Origin: Peptostreptococcaceae bacterium
GTDB taxonomy: Bacteria; Bacillota; Clostridia; Peptostreptococcales; Peptostreptococcaceae
Direction: 5' to 3'
NCBI GenBank assembly: GCA_029983575.1
Contig: JASBZE010000002.1
Span: 1-52,167, forward strand
Length of the DNA: 52,167 nucleotides
Positions within the stretch are counted from its first letter, which is position 1. The number at the start of each line of letters is the position of its first letter. The position numbers and the translations under genes are program-made. The notes beneath the pieces are model-generated. The model ran no database searches. It was not told where the DNA came from and worked only from the letters and a program-made list of their open reading frames with translations. This document shows positions 1-8,960 of this stretch, piece after piece.

Positions 1-2
1 CT

Positions 3-50
3 ATCTTTAGACTTTAAATTTTTCTCATCAACGCTATATATTATACAACC
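3..50 (-). repeat. Left copy of 48-bp terminal inverted repeat with outward promoter element
   Basis: These 48 bases are the exact reverse complement of 52120-52167 at the other end of the window. Read outward on the minus strand, the repeat begins GGTTGTATAAT, so it carries a consensus TATAAT -10 box. A TTGTTT hexamer 16 bases upstream, outside the repeat, could be the -35. A multicopy promoter/leader at both contig ends is what an assembly broken at rRNA operons would show. That identity is inferred, because no rRNA sequence is inside the window. Confidence 0.8.
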
Positions 51-65
51 GTTTTATATGCAAAC

Positions 66-85
66 AAAAAGCGCACTTAGTACGC
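66..85 (-). terminator. Intrinsic terminator after the 136-804 gene
   Basis: On the minus strand a 6-bp stem GCGTAC/GTGCGC with a TAA loop is followed by five T. It lies about 50 bases past the stop codon of the gene at 136-804 and upstream of the outward promoter in the terminal repeat. Confidence 0.6.
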
Positions 86-135
86 CCTTTGTCTGATTAA
101 TTATATAGAGAAAATTACTTCATTGACTGAAATAA

Positions 136-804
136 TTAGCCAATCTTTCTTACTGCAAAATACTCTTTTATCTTTGAATTTCTATATTCGATATTTTTAG
201 GCTCACATCTGTGCATTATTAGAGAATACCTATCTCCCTTAATGAAAAACACCAATATTTTCTGATCTTCAAAGTTATATTCCTTGTATTTGTCTAATTC
301 CTCAAAACCAAGATTGAAAATAGGGTTCTCTGCATCGTTTTCGTAGTCTATATCAAAATCATTGTCGGCTTTTGTTATTACATTACAAGCGCATTTTTCT
401 TCGCCTTCTTCATATAGAGCTAATTTAGCATCTATTCTCTTAGCCTGTAAATCATCTATCTTAACTAAAATCTTATTTCCACTTTCATCGTAAATCAAAC
501 GTCCATAAGTATCTTGGGCGTATACAGGATATAGTTCATCAGCTTTTACAGTCAACATCTTGTCAAATCTAACATAGAGATCATTAGATACAAAACCTTC
601 ATTTCTAACTTCTATAAAACCATTGACCTTTCCTATGCAAAAAGATTCCATGGATTCTTTGTTGAATCTATTTGTAAATGGTAGAATCCTAATATTGTTA
701 TCTTCATCGGCTTCGTTTAAAACAATAGCGTAGTCTAAAGTAAAAACTTCTTTATCATGTGTATCAAGCCCTAAAAAATTATACCTAACAATATTTCCTT
801 TCAT
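136..804 (-). CDS. Uncharacterised protein, possible MazF/PemK-like N-terminal fold
   Basis: I do not recognise this 222-residue protein as a named family. It starts at an ATG preceded by a TAGGAGGTA-type ribosome site. The first 120 residues have the rhythm of a MazF/PemK beta barrel: KGNIVRYNF at the start, AIVLNE near residue 26, ILPFTNRF near 40, and VRFDKMLTV near 78. The remaining ~100 residues are acidic, contain a CAC triplet (KCACNV), and have no visible membrane segment or signal peptide. No antitoxin-like gene precedes it. It is transcribed alone, divergently from the SCIFF maturase and towards the contig end. The toxin-like reading is a weak pattern inference; a plain hypothetical protein is equally acceptable. 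Confidence 0.55.
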   Translation of the reverse strand: MKGNIVRYNFLGLDTHDKEVFTLDYAIVLNEADEDNNIRILPFTNRFNKESMESFCIGKVNGFIEVRNEGFVSNDLYVRFDKMLTVKADELYPVYAQDTYGRLIYDESGNKILVKIDDLQAKRIDAKLALYEEGEEKCACNVITKADNDFDIDYENDAENPIFNLGFEELDKYKEYNFEDQKILVFFIKGDRYSLIMHRCEPKNIEYRNSKIKEYFAVRKIG

Positions 805-1008
805 TTCAGTACCTCCTAATAATTTTATGTATTTATCATCTGAAAAGCTTCCTTTGATATTTATTGTATCATAAAAAACATAAATAGTATATATCTTTTA
901 TTTATTTTTTTAAAAAAATATATTTATATGTTTTTAAGTGTGTATTATTTAATTATGACGTACATATTTATCACATTATTACGCTAATTTATAAAGATCC
1001 CTTGTTAC

Positions 1009-1038
1009 TTGCAATCACTTATAAATAACTGATATAAT
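1009..1038 (+). promoter_or_regulatory. Promoter of the SCIFF maturase unit
   Basis: TTGCAA (1009-1014) and TATAAT (1033-1038) are separated by 18 bases, and the start codon follows 29 bases later. The 263-base gap between the divergent genes at 804 and 1068 shows no cysteine-rich reading frame. Confidence 0.55.
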
Positions 1039-1067
1039 AAAATTATAGAAATAGATGGAGGTATATA

Positions 1068-2471
1068 ATGAAATTAATTCATAAATATAATATGAACGAC
1101 TTAAATATCGTCTTGGATGTCAACAGCGGGTCCGTTCACATTGTAGACGATCTAACTTATAATATTCTTGATTTTTATGAGGACAACACTAGAGAAGAGA
1201 TAAAAGCAAGGTTGTGCAAAGAGTACAGCGAGGAAGATATAGATGCTTCATTAGATGAGATAAAGGATTTAGTCGATGAGGGACTACTGTTTACCGAGGA
1301 CAATTATTTCAAATTACCGGCGTTTATAAATAGAGAACCTGTAGTAAAGGCCCTATGTCTCAATGTTGCACATGACTGTAATCTAAAATGTCGCTACTGT
1401 TTTGCCAAGCAAGGTGATTTCGGGGGCAAGGCTGAACTAATGCCATTAGAGGTTGGTAAGAGAGCTATCGATTATATAATAGATCACTCAGGCTCTAGAA
1501 GAAACCTAGATGTAGATTTCTTTGGTGGCGAGCCTCTTATGAACTGGGATGTCGTAAAAGAACTAGTAAAATACGGAAGAGAAAAAGAGAAGGGGAAAAA
1601 CAAAAATATAAGGTTTACTATAACTACCAATGGTATGTTGTTAAACGACGAAAAGATAGATTTCATCAATGAACATATGCATAACGTGGTACTTTCTTTA
1701 GACGGAAGAAAAAATGTTAACGACGATATGAGACCAACAGTTGGTGGCAGAGGGAGCTATGATATAATCGTACCTAAGTTCCAAAAATTAGTAGAGAGGA
1801 GACCTAAGGATAAGTACTACTACGTTAGAGGTACTTTTACCAGGGAGAATCTAGATTTTTCAGAGGACGTTAAACATTTTAAGGATCTCGGTTTTGACTT
1901 AACATCTGTGGAGCCAGTAGTTGACGATGAATCAAATCCATTTGCCCTAAGGCATGAGGATCTTCCAAAAATATTTGATGAATATGAAAAATTTGCAAAA
2001 GAAACTGCACAAGCTCAACTCAGAGGGGAAAAGTTTAAGTTTTTCCACTTTATTGTAGACTTAAATCAAGGTCCGTGTGTTATAAAGAGATTAACTGGAT
2101 GTGGAGCCGGAAATGAATACATATCAGTTGTTCCAAATGGAGATATCTACCCTTGTCACCAATTCGTGGGCAAGGAGGAATATATTATGGGAAATATCAT
2201 GGATGACGATATAAAATTCCCAGAGGATATGAAGGAGATGTTTAGAGAAGCTCATGTATATAATAAGATAGACTGTCAAGAATGTTGGAATAAATTCTAC
2301 TGTTCTGGTGGTTGTCATGCAAATGCCGTAAACTTCAATGGAGATATCAGAAAACCATATGATTTAGGATGTGAGATGCAAAAGAAGAGAACAGAGTGCG
2401 CAATAATGATACAGGCTAAATTGCTTACTGATAAAGAGCAAAACGAAGGTGCTGAAGAAGCCAGTCTATAG
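1068..2471 (+). CDS. scfB: SCIFF-type radical SAM thioether maturase (ScfB-like)
   Basis: Radical SAM/SPASM enzyme of 467 residues, the usual length for maturases that form Cys-Thr thioether links in SCIFF peptides. The N-terminal ~90 residues look like a peptide-binding RRE-type domain (DVNSGSVHIVDDLTYNIL). The radical SAM cluster motif CNLKCRYC is near residue 104, followed by FFGGEP. The C-terminal SPASM region carries the spaced cysteines of CGAGN, YPCHQF, CQECWNKFYCSGGCHAN and GCEMQ, which bind the auxiliary clusters. A GGAGGT ribosome site precedes the ATG. The ~46-residue cysteine-rich precursor (ScfA) that normally precedes this gene is absent from both flanks. A gamma-carbonic anhydrase follows after 40-50 bases. 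Confidence 0.88.
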   Translation: MKLIHKYNMNDLNIVLDVNSGSVHIVDDLTYNILDFYEDNTREEIKARLCKEYSEEDIDASLDEIKDLVDEGLLFTEDNYFKLPAFINREPVVKALCLNVAHDCNLKCRYCFAKQGDFGGKAELMPLEVGKRAIDYIIDHSGSRRNLDVDFFGGEPLMNWDVVKELVKYGREKEKGKNKNIRFTITTNGMLLNDEKIDFINEHMHNVVLSLDGRKNVNDDMRPTVGGRGSYDIIVPKFQKLVERRPKDKYYYVRGTFTRENLDFSEDVKHFKDLGFDLTSVEPVVDDESNPFALRHEDLPKIFDEYEKFAKETAQAQLRGEKFKFFHFIVDLNQGPCVIKRLTGCGAGNEYISVVPNGDIYPCHQFVGKEEYIMGNIMDDDIKFPEDMKEMFREAHVYNKIDCQECWNKFYCSGGCHANAVNFNGDIRKPYDLGCEMQKKRTECAIMIQAKLLTDKEQNEGAEEASL

Positions 2472-2522
2472 TAATTTTACAGTAAGCCACTATAATTCTG
2501 TTACTGAAAAGAGGTGATCTAT

Positions 2523-3017
2523 TTGTTAAGAGATTTTAAAGATAAGACCCCAAAAATTGGAAAAAGAAACTATATTGACGAAACGTCCGTTGTAATCGGT
2601 GGCGTTTATACAGAAGAGAACGTAAGTATCTGGCCTGGAGCTGTTTTAAGAGCCGATATTATGGATATAAAAATAGGTAACAATTCAAACATTCAGGACA
2701 ACTGCGTCTTACATGGATACGAGGATGTCATAGTAGGTGAGAATGTAACAGTAGGACATAACGTGATCTTGCACGGAGCAAAAATCGGAAACAACGTGTT
2801 AGTCGGTATGGGATCTACATTACTAGATGACTGTGTTATAGGTGACAACTCCATTGTTGGCGCCAACTCACTGGTCACAGGAGGTAAGAAGTTTCCTCCT
2901 AATTCACTTATCATGGGTAGTCCCGCAAAAGTCGTAAGGCAGGTAACTGATGAGGAATTAGATTATATTAAGTCTTCATGCGATGACTATCTCAATTTAT
3001 TAAGCGAGGTGCTTTAA
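2523..3017 (+). CDS. Gamma-class carbonic anhydrase-like hexapeptide protein
   Basis: Left-handed beta-helix protein of about 164 residues with repeated hexapeptides (VVIGGVYTEENVSIWPGAVLRAD, then IGNNSNIQDN, VGENVTVGHN, IGNNVLVGMG). It matches the gamma-carbonic anhydrase/YrdA/PaaY family, which forms trimers with an interfacial metal. The metal histidines are visible in VLHGY, VTVGHN and ILHGA. I place the start at TTG 2523, six bases after the GAGGTG core (2511-2516). The in-frame GTG at 2514 lies inside that ribosome site. It shares a transcript with the maturase upstream and the membrane protein one base downstream. Actual carbonic anhydrase activity is not assured in this family. Confidence 0.87.
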   Translation: MLRDFKDKTPKIGKRNYIDETSVVIGGVYTEENVSIWPGAVLRADIMDIKIGNNSNIQDNCVLHGYEDVIVGENVTVGHNVILHGAKIGNNVLVGMGSTLLDDCVIGDNSIVGANSLVTGGKKFPPNSLIMGSPAKVVRQVTDEELDYIKSSCDDYLNLLSEVL

Positions 3018-3018
3018 A

Positions 3019-3360
3019 ATGAAAAACCCATTATTAATCGCAATTTTAATTACCGGAATCATGTATATCATAGTAGGTATTTATGCATGGAAACTTTCTA
3101 AACCTATGCACTTTTGGGCAGGCTTAAGGGTTAAGGAAAAAGACGTAACCGACATCAAAGCCTATAATAGGGCCAATGGTCTAATGTGGATCACATATGC
3201 TTTGGTTTACATACTATGTGCCATCTTGGTACTTTTAGGCCACATGCTTTGGGGGTTAGTCGTTCTTATAGTCGGATCCTCCCTAGGACTTATCGGTTTA
3301 ATGTATACCTACGTTCGAATCTACGAAAAATACAGGGTTAAATCTCAAAACGAAAAATAA
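3019..3360 (+). CDS. Small SdpI-like integral membrane protein
   Basis: 113-residue protein with three hydrophobic segments (about residues 5-24, 53-73 and 76-97) and a short basic C-terminal tail. Between the first two segments it has HFWAGLRVKEKDVTDIKAYNRANG, which resembles the conserved loop of SdpI/YhfL-like small membrane proteins, where W-x-G-R/V and the AYNRANG-type segment recur. Its ATG follows the carbonic anhydrase stop by one base, so the two are translationally coupled. The role is unknown, and immunity-type functions are known only for some SdpI relatives. Confidence 0.7.
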   Translation: MKNPLLIAILITGIMYIIVGIYAWKLSKPMHFWAGLRVKEKDVTDIKAYNRANGLMWITYALVYILCAILVLLGHMLWGLVVLIVGSSLGLIGLMYTYVRIYEKYRVKSQNEK

Positions 3361-3364
3361 TAAA

Positions 3365-3410
3365 AAAGCTGATTCAAATACTAGTAGATCTACTAATATG
3401 AATCAGCTTT
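3365..3410. terminator. Bidirectional terminator between convergent genes
   Basis: A 12-bp stem AAAGCTGATTCA/TGAATCAGCTTT encloses a second perfect 14-base palindrome, TAGTAGATCTACTA (3382-3395). There are A-rich/T-rich runs on both sides. It serves the membrane-protein unit on the plus strand and the gene at 3416-4036 on the minus strand. Confidence 0.85.
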
Positions 3411-3415
3411 ATTAT

Positions 3416-4036
3416 TTATAATCCTCTTTCGCCAATTTCACCATCGCTTTTATATCCTTCAAATTTGAGTATATAATTTTTATCATCGTTTTGTTTCAAA
3501 AGAAATGTCGGCTTTTTTTTAGCATCTATTACCTTTAAAGTCTGCTTTTCCTTTCCTACGTCGATGTATATGTTGTAGAAGTCAGGATGCCCATATACAT
3601 AACAAACTACCTTGCCATTTTTTGTAAAAACTATCTGATTAGTATCTTCAGAAATTGAGTCTTCAAACTTGACGTCACTCATTTTAAATTTCTTTTTTAA
3701 TTCATCTGAGCTAGTATAGGGAGGATATACATAGATCTTGTCCCACTTAAACTGAGTTATTCTATCTAAGTCATCGATAAACTCCCTATCGTTATATGCT
3801 GCTTCTAATGTGTATTTTAGACTTTCAGCATTAACCTTATACTCAGGTTTGGTGTAGTGTAACCAGTACCAGGCAACTACTAAAGCCAAAATTGCCAATA
3901 AAGACAAAATTATGGATTGTAGGGGAGTTATGAGTTCCTTTCCCTTTGTCTGTCTATTATTATATGCGTCTACGATGTTTTTTTCGTCTATGTATTTATC
4001 AATTTTATACTTATTGAATTTAATTTTAATCACCAC
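3416..4036 (-). CDS. Unknown single-pass membrane-anchored protein
   Basis: 206-residue protein with a basic cytoplasmic N-terminus of ~40 residues, one transmembrane helix at about 41-60 (SIILSLLAILALVVAWYWL), and an extracellular C-terminal domain of ~140 residues. That domain contains VVCYVYGHPDFYNIYIDVG and no obvious catalytic motif. I do not recognise the family. The start is uncertain: the two GTG codons at 4031-4036 are themselves part of an AGGTGGTGAT ribosome site, so an ATT codon a few residues in is possible. It is a single gene, divergent from the UbiB-like kinase and convergent with 3019-3360. Confidence 0.65.
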   Translation of the reverse strand: MVIKIKFNKYKIDKYIDEKNIVDAYNNRQTKGKELITPLQSIILSLLAILALVVAWYWLHYTKPEYKVNAESLKYTLEAAYNDREFIDDLDRITQFKWDKIYVYPPYTSSDELKKKFKMSDVKFEDSISEDTNQIVFTKNGKVVCYVYGHPDFYNIYIDVGKEKQTLKVIDAKKKPTFLLKQNDDKNYILKFEGYKSDGEIGERGL

Positions 4037-4137
4037 CTAATTTCTTGCTAACATAATTATAACAAAAGGATAATAATATGTAAAAAAAATATATGTAAAT
4101 GTAGTATAATAGAAATAGTATTCACGGAGGTGAGGTA

Positions 4138-5808
4138 ATGAGGGTAAGCTATAAAGATTTAAAAAGATATAGAGAAATAGCCGGTGTTTTTGTCAAATAC
4201 GGCTTTAGTTTTTTAGTTGACAGATTAAATAAAGATTCAGTGGCTGGAAAAATTAAAATTTTTGAACCAAATGAAGAAATAAAAGGGCTCTCAACCGGAG
4301 AGAGAATCAGAAAAGCCTTCGAGGAACTAGGACCTACATTTATTAAAATCGGTCAAATATTAAGCTCAAGGCAGGATATTTTCGATAAAGATATAATCAG
4401 TGAGTTGGAAAAGCTAAGAGATGACGTCGAAATTTTCGATACTGATGAAGCTGTGAAAATAATCGAACAAGAGCTTGAAAAGCCAATCGATGAAGTGTTT
4501 TCAGAGTTTAATAGAGAACCTATAGGATCAGCATCAATAGGTCAGGTATATCAAGCAAAGCTAAAAAACTCTGAGGATGTAATCATCAAGGTTCAAAGGC
4601 CTGGAGTAGAAGACCTAATAAAAAGCGATATAAATATCCTAAAGAGAATTAGTAAAAGTATGAGAGATCTCGTACTTGACTACGGATTTGATTTACCTAA
4701 GGTAATAGATGAGCTAGATGAACAGTTAAAAAAAGAGCTCGACTACAATTTCGAGGCTGTAAACTGTAGAAAACTTGGCAAGATGTTTGAAAATGTCAAA
4801 GAAGTTTATATCCCCAAGATATATTTTGATTATACTACCAAGAAAATGTTAGTTATGGAAGAAGTAAAGGGAATTAGACTTACCGACAAAGAAAAGCTCA
4901 AAGAAGATGATATAGACATCGAAAATATTGTAAAAATAGGGACTAGGGCATTCATATTACAAATTCTAGAGCACGGTTTTTTTCACGCAGATCCTCATCC
5001 AGGCAATATTTTTGTTCTAAATTCAGACCAGATAGCATTTATTGACTTCGGAATGGTGGGATTAGTCGACAACGACATGCTCGATACGATAAACACGATT
5101 ATGCTCGCAGGAATAAACAGAGATGTGGATAGGATTATGTTTATTTTAAATGACAAGGGACTAATCGAAGCCGAGGTGGATGAAGATAATATGAAAAGGG
5201 ATATTACATATCTAATACACTATTACTACGATCTACCTGTCAATAAGATAAGAATGGCAGACGTAGTTGATGAATCCTTTAGATTTTTGAGGATGTATAA
5301 GATAAGAATTCCTAGTCAACTTGTTTTACTCGCAAAAACAGCTGCTATACTAGAAGGTACTCTTACAGATATATATCCAGAGTCTTCAATAGAATATCTA
5401 GCTAAAATATACGTAAGCAGGTACTACAAGAGAAAATACAATCCAAAAAATATCGTAAATGATGCAATAGGAAGTTCTTCTAGACTGTACTACGACGTAA
5501 AGATCCTTCCTAGGCAGATCAGAAACATTTTAAAGAACATCGAAAGAAATAATATGAAAATAAATATTGGTGAGGTTAAGTTTACAAAACTAGAAGATGT
5601 AATCATCTCCACTTTTACACAGGCCTCTATGGCACTTATACTAGCGGCATGTATAATTTCATCTTCACTGATAGTATCTTCTCAAAATGTAGTAAAATAC
5701 AAGCTCATAAGATTTCTAAGCCTTGGAGGTTTTGCAGTATCTTTTATCATTGGATTGATATTTATTTTTAGCACTCTCAAGCTGACCCATAGATCCAAGC
5801 GAAAGTAA
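4138..5808 (+). CDS. ABC1/UbiB (AarF) family atypical kinase
   Basis: 556 residues, typical for the family. The unusual N-terminal motif KIGQILSSRQDIF (about 73-85), the alanine-rich-type loop GSASIGQVYQAKL (about 130-142), the catalytic-loop equivalent HADPHPGNIF (about 282) and the metal-binding IDFGMVG (about 303) are all present, so it should bind nucleotide. Two hydrophobic C-terminal segments (about 489-510 and 521-545) anchor it in the membrane. UbiB proteins support isoprenoid-quinone synthesis in aerobes; in anaerobic Firmicutes the substrate is unknown. A TATAAT box at 4105-4110 and a GGAGGTGAGGTA ribosome site precede it, and it begins the long housekeeping run. Confidence 0.88.
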   Translation: MRVSYKDLKRYREIAGVFVKYGFSFLVDRLNKDSVAGKIKIFEPNEEIKGLSTGERIRKAFEELGPTFIKIGQILSSRQDIFDKDIISELEKLRDDVEIFDTDEAVKIIEQELEKPIDEVFSEFNREPIGSASIGQVYQAKLKNSEDVIIKVQRPGVEDLIKSDINILKRISKSMRDLVLDYGFDLPKVIDELDEQLKKELDYNFEAVNCRKLGKMFENVKEVYIPKIYFDYTTKKMLVMEEVKGIRLTDKEKLKEDDIDIENIVKIGTRAFILQILEHGFFHADPHPGNIFVLNSDQIAFIDFGMVGLVDNDMLDTINTIMLAGINRDVDRIMFILNDKGLIEAEVDEDNMKRDITYLIHYYYDLPVNKIRMADVVDESFRFLRMYKIRIPSQLVLLAKTAAILEGTLTDIYPESSIEYLAKIYVSRYYKRKYNPKNIVNDAIGSSSRLYYDVKILPRQIRNILKNIERNNMKINIGEVKFTKLEDVIISTFTQASMALILAACIISSSLIVSSQNVVKYKLIRFLSLGGFAVSFIIGLIFIFSTLKLTHRSKRK

Positions 5809-5831
5809 AATCACATGGAAGGAGATAAATT

Positions 5832-8276
5832 TTGAAACGTTGGATAGTTAAAGATTCGGGGATTAAAAAAGACGATTACTTATCAGATCTCACTTCAATC
5901 CCCGATGAGATACTTATTATTATGAAAAATAGGGGTATAGAAACTCTTGAACAAGCTCAGATGTTTATAAATCCGAGCTTAGAAAGTCTTAGAGACCCCT
6001 TTAAACTAAAAGATATGGACAGGGCTACAGAAAGGATAATAGAAGCCCTGGAAAAGAAACAAAAAATATGTATTTACGGTGATTATGACGTTGACGGAGT
6101 ATGCTCTACATCGTTATTGATTATATTTTTTAAAAGTATTGGGGTAGAGGTCGATTATTATATACCCAATAGATTAAACGAAGGTTATGGACTGAGCGTT
6201 AATGCTTTGGATAAAATAAAAAATTCAGGAGCGGATCTCGTAATAACCGTCGATTGCGGCATCACGTCCGTCAATGAAGCAAAGCACGCAAAAGATATAG
6301 GTCTTGACTTAATAATCACTGACCATCACGAGTGTCAAGAAGAATTGCCAAATTGTATTGCTGTAGTAAATCCTAAACAAGCAGACGACAACTTTCCCTT
6401 CAGTATGTTTTGTGGTTGCGGTATAGCCTTTAAACTCATACAAGCACTTAGCCCTGAGGATGTATTTTTTAAGAATATAGACTTATATTTAGAAATAGTC
6501 ACCTTGGCAACCATATGCGATATGGTTCCACTAATAGATGAGAATAGAATTATAGTAAAAAATGGACTAGAGATTATGAGGGTTGGAGTGAATCCTGGGA
6601 TAAAGGCCTTGTTTAAGGTTTGTGGCATAGTTGATAAGAAAATAGGTTCCTCTCATATAGGTTATTCTATAGGTCCCAGGATAAATGCAGCTGGAAGATT
6701 GGGGTTTTCTGACATAGGGGTCAAGCTTCTAACTTCTACATCACTTGAGGAAGCAATCCCCTACGCAAATGAACTCGAAGAAAAAAATGCTTACAGACAG
6801 GAACTTGAAACCAGTATTTATGAACAAGTTGAAGAAATCCTATCAAGCGACAGAAAATATAAAGATGAAAAGGTGATTGTAGCAGCTGGAGAAAATTGGC
6901 AACACGGAGTAATAGGTATAGTGGCGTCAAAAATAACAGAAAAATACTACAAGCCGACTATATTACTTAATGTAGAAGGCGAACTATCCGTTGGTTCAGC
7001 CCGTTCTATAAAAGGGTTTAACCTATTTGAAGCTATGAATAGCGTTAAAGACCTAATGGAAAAATTTGGCGGACACGAACAAGCTGCGGGACTTACTATA
7101 AGAACTGAAAACATTCAAAAATTAAGAGATTCAATAAACCGAGTTGCTGATTTTGAACTAGAAGAAGAGGATATGATAGAGAAGATAAATGTAGAATTTA
7201 TAGCTCCTGAATCATGTGCTTCTATTGAATTTATAGAAAAGCTTCATATCCTAGAGCCTTATGGAATAGGAAATCCCACTCCGAGGTTTATTTTTCCATC
7301 CATGCGCATAGAGTCAATAACACTAATGGGTAAGCTAAAAAACCACATTAAGTTAATCTTAGTAGGACTTACAAAGCATGAATGCGTAGGCTTTAATATG
7401 GCACACCTGGCAGAAGACCTTTCTGAAGGGGATGTAATAGACCTAGTTTTTCAACTTGACAAAAACAACTTTATGGGAAAGGTGAAGCCTCAACTCATAC
7501 TTAAGGATATTAAAAAGAGGCAGCCTTATGATTATAATAGGGATAAAACTAGTTTCTACTTGGATTATTTGAAGGCAAGGCAGATTTCAAATATGACTTT
7601 TTCTTCAGATGAGCCGACATTTGATTCAACAGGTTACAATTCATTTCGCTCACTTGATAAGACGCATATATATGAAACTATAAATGGCCAAAAAACATTG
7701 ATGTTATCAGAAACTAAACAAGGATATTACTCGTCTATGGCAGCCTTACACACAACCGGTATAAAACACGTATACGATGATTTCTATACCAATGACAGGG
7801 ACAGATCAGGGGAGTACGTAGAGATAGTTCACGCGCCAACATGTGTTGATATTGATGGAGTTGACAACTTGATCTTAGCCGATGCTCCAACTCCAATAAT
7901 CAGAGAATCTTTAAAAGATTCGGGAGTAAATATTTACTCAATTTTTAACAATAGCTCTACCACAATACAGTCAAAAGAGATTTTTGATATGGATCTTGAT
8001 AGAAGTGAGTTTTCAAAGGTATATAAATACGCAATGCTAAATCCAGATGTGACACTTAGGTGGGATGAGTGTACTGATGTATTAGGTATTGAGCCTTTTA
8101 AATTATTCGCATCATTAGAAGTATTTAAGGAAGTAAAACTCATTGACTATAAATTCAACTTGGCGGACGTAAGCGTAGATATAAAATTAATGGATAAGCC
8201 AAGTGGCAAGGTTGATTTAGAATCAACAAAATTTAAAAATAATATAAAAATACTAAGAGAATATTTCAGGGGGTAG
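5832..8276 (+). CDS. recJ: Single-stranded-DNA-specific exonuclease RecJ
   Basis: 5'-3' exonuclease acting on single-stranded DNA in recombination and mismatch repair. The DHH phosphoesterase core is intact: YGDYDVDGVCS near residue 79, VDCGIT near 142, TDHHEC near 162, and the DHHA1 motif FGGHEQAAG near 417. It is 814 residues, slightly longer than the ~790-residue Bacillus protein, with the C-terminal ~250-residue extension common in Firmicute RecJ. It starts at TTG after GGAGATAAAT; no in-frame ATG fits better. The apt gene begins two bases after its stop. Confidence 0.95.
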   Translation: MKRWIVKDSGIKKDDYLSDLTSIPDEILIIMKNRGIETLEQAQMFINPSLESLRDPFKLKDMDRATERIIEALEKKQKICIYGDYDVDGVCSTSLLIIFFKSIGVEVDYYIPNRLNEGYGLSVNALDKIKNSGADLVITVDCGITSVNEAKHAKDIGLDLIITDHHECQEELPNCIAVVNPKQADDNFPFSMFCGCGIAFKLIQALSPEDVFFKNIDLYLEIVTLATICDMVPLIDENRIIVKNGLEIMRVGVNPGIKALFKVCGIVDKKIGSSHIGYSIGPRINAAGRLGFSDIGVKLLTSTSLEEAIPYANELEEKNAYRQELETSIYEQVEEILSSDRKYKDEKVIVAAGENWQHGVIGIVASKITEKYYKPTILLNVEGELSVGSARSIKGFNLFEAMNSVKDLMEKFGGHEQAAGLTIRTENIQKLRDSINRVADFELEEEDMIEKINVEFIAPESCASIEFIEKLHILEPYGIGNPTPRFIFPSMRIESITLMGKLKNHIKLILVGLTKHECVGFNMAHLAEDLSEGDVIDLVFQLDKNNFMGKVKPQLILKDIKKRQPYDYNRDKTSFYLDYLKARQISNMTFSSDEPTFDSTGYNSFRSLDKTHIYETINGQKTLMLSETKQGYYSSMAALHTTGIKHVYDDFYTNDRDRSGEYVEIVHAPTCVDIDGVDNLILADAPTPIIRESLKDSGVNIYSIFNNSSTTIQSKEIFDMDLDRSEFSKVYKYAMLNPDVTLRWDECTDVLGIEPFKLFASLEVFKEVKLIDYKFNLADVSVDIKLMDKPSGKVDLESTKFKNNIKILREYFRG

Positions 8277-8278
8277 TT

Positions 8279-8791
8279 ATGGAACTAAAAAATAAAATAA
8301 GGAATATATCAAATTTCCCAAAAGAAGGGATAGAGTTTAAAGATATAACAACTCTAATACAAGATGGCGAAGCTTTTAAAGAATCTGTTGACAAAATAGC
8401 AGACCTAATAAGAGATTACGACATAGATTTGATTGTCGGTCCTGAAGCAAGGGGATTTATATTTGGAACTCCTGTGGCTTACGTGCTCAATAAAGGATTT
8501 GCTCCAGTGAGAAAAAAAGGCAAACTTCCAGCTGAAGTCATGCAATACGAATACGATTTGGAGTATGGAACAGATGTTATAGAAATACACAAAGACGCCA
8601 TAAAAAAGGGAATGAAGGTGGCGATTATAGATGATCTTTTGGCAACTGGAGGAACAATACACGCCTGCTCAAAGCTAATTGAGAGTTTAGGAGGGGAAGT
8701 AGTCGTAATGGCATTTCTAATGGAACTTGAATTTTTAAAGGGGAGAGAAAAATTAGAAGGCTATAATGTTAAGTCTTTAATCAAGTTTTAA
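8279..8791 (+). CDS. apt: Adenine phosphoribosyltransferase
   Basis: Purine salvage enzyme converting adenine and PRPP to AMP. It is 170 residues, the standard size. FPKEGIEFKDIT near the N-terminus is the family signature, VGPEARGF near residue 56 lines the base pocket, and VAIIDDLLATGGT (about 122-134) is the PRPP loop. The ribosome site GGGGG lies in the end of recJ, two bases away. recJ-apt-rel order is common in Clostridia, linking purine salvage to (p)ppGpp control by position only. Confidence 0.95.
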   Translation: MELKNKIRNISNFPKEGIEFKDITTLIQDGEAFKESVDKIADLIRDYDIDLIVGPEARGFIFGTPVAYVLNKGFAPVRKKGKLPAEVMQYEYDLEYGTDVIEIHKDAIKKGMKVAIIDDLLATGGTIHACSKLIESLGGEVVVMAFLMELEFLKGREKLEGYNVKSLIKF

Positions 8792-8842
8792 GCCCTAAAC
8801 CATGGTAGATTGAGACTTTCTATGGTATAATAAAAGTTATTG

Positions 8843-8856
8843 CACAATATATTGTG
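8843..8856. promoter_or_regulatory. 14-base perfect palindrome upstream of rel, NrdR-box-like
   Basis: CACAATATATTGTG is a perfect palindrome between apt and rel and is close to the NrdR box consensus (acaCwATATnttGtgt). It also resembles the site in the nrdD promoter of this window (CCACAATATGTAGTGG on the minus strand). A TTGCAC hexamer at 8841-8846 overlaps it and may be a -35, with a weak TGTATA about 19 bases on. Only one box is seen, whereas NrdR usually binds pairs. Regulator identity is inference. Confidence 0.4.
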
Positions 8857-8960
8857 AATATTATTGTATAAAGATGGTAAATAAATAAAGTAAGATAAAT
8901 TCAAACAATATTCATTTATATAAATGGCTAATAAAATTTTAATTGGATAAGGTGATAGGT

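Noticed and set aside
805..1067. SCIFF peptide gene upstream of the maturase
   Set aside because: Reading the gap on both strands gives no frame with clustered cysteines, only AT-rich promoter sequence.
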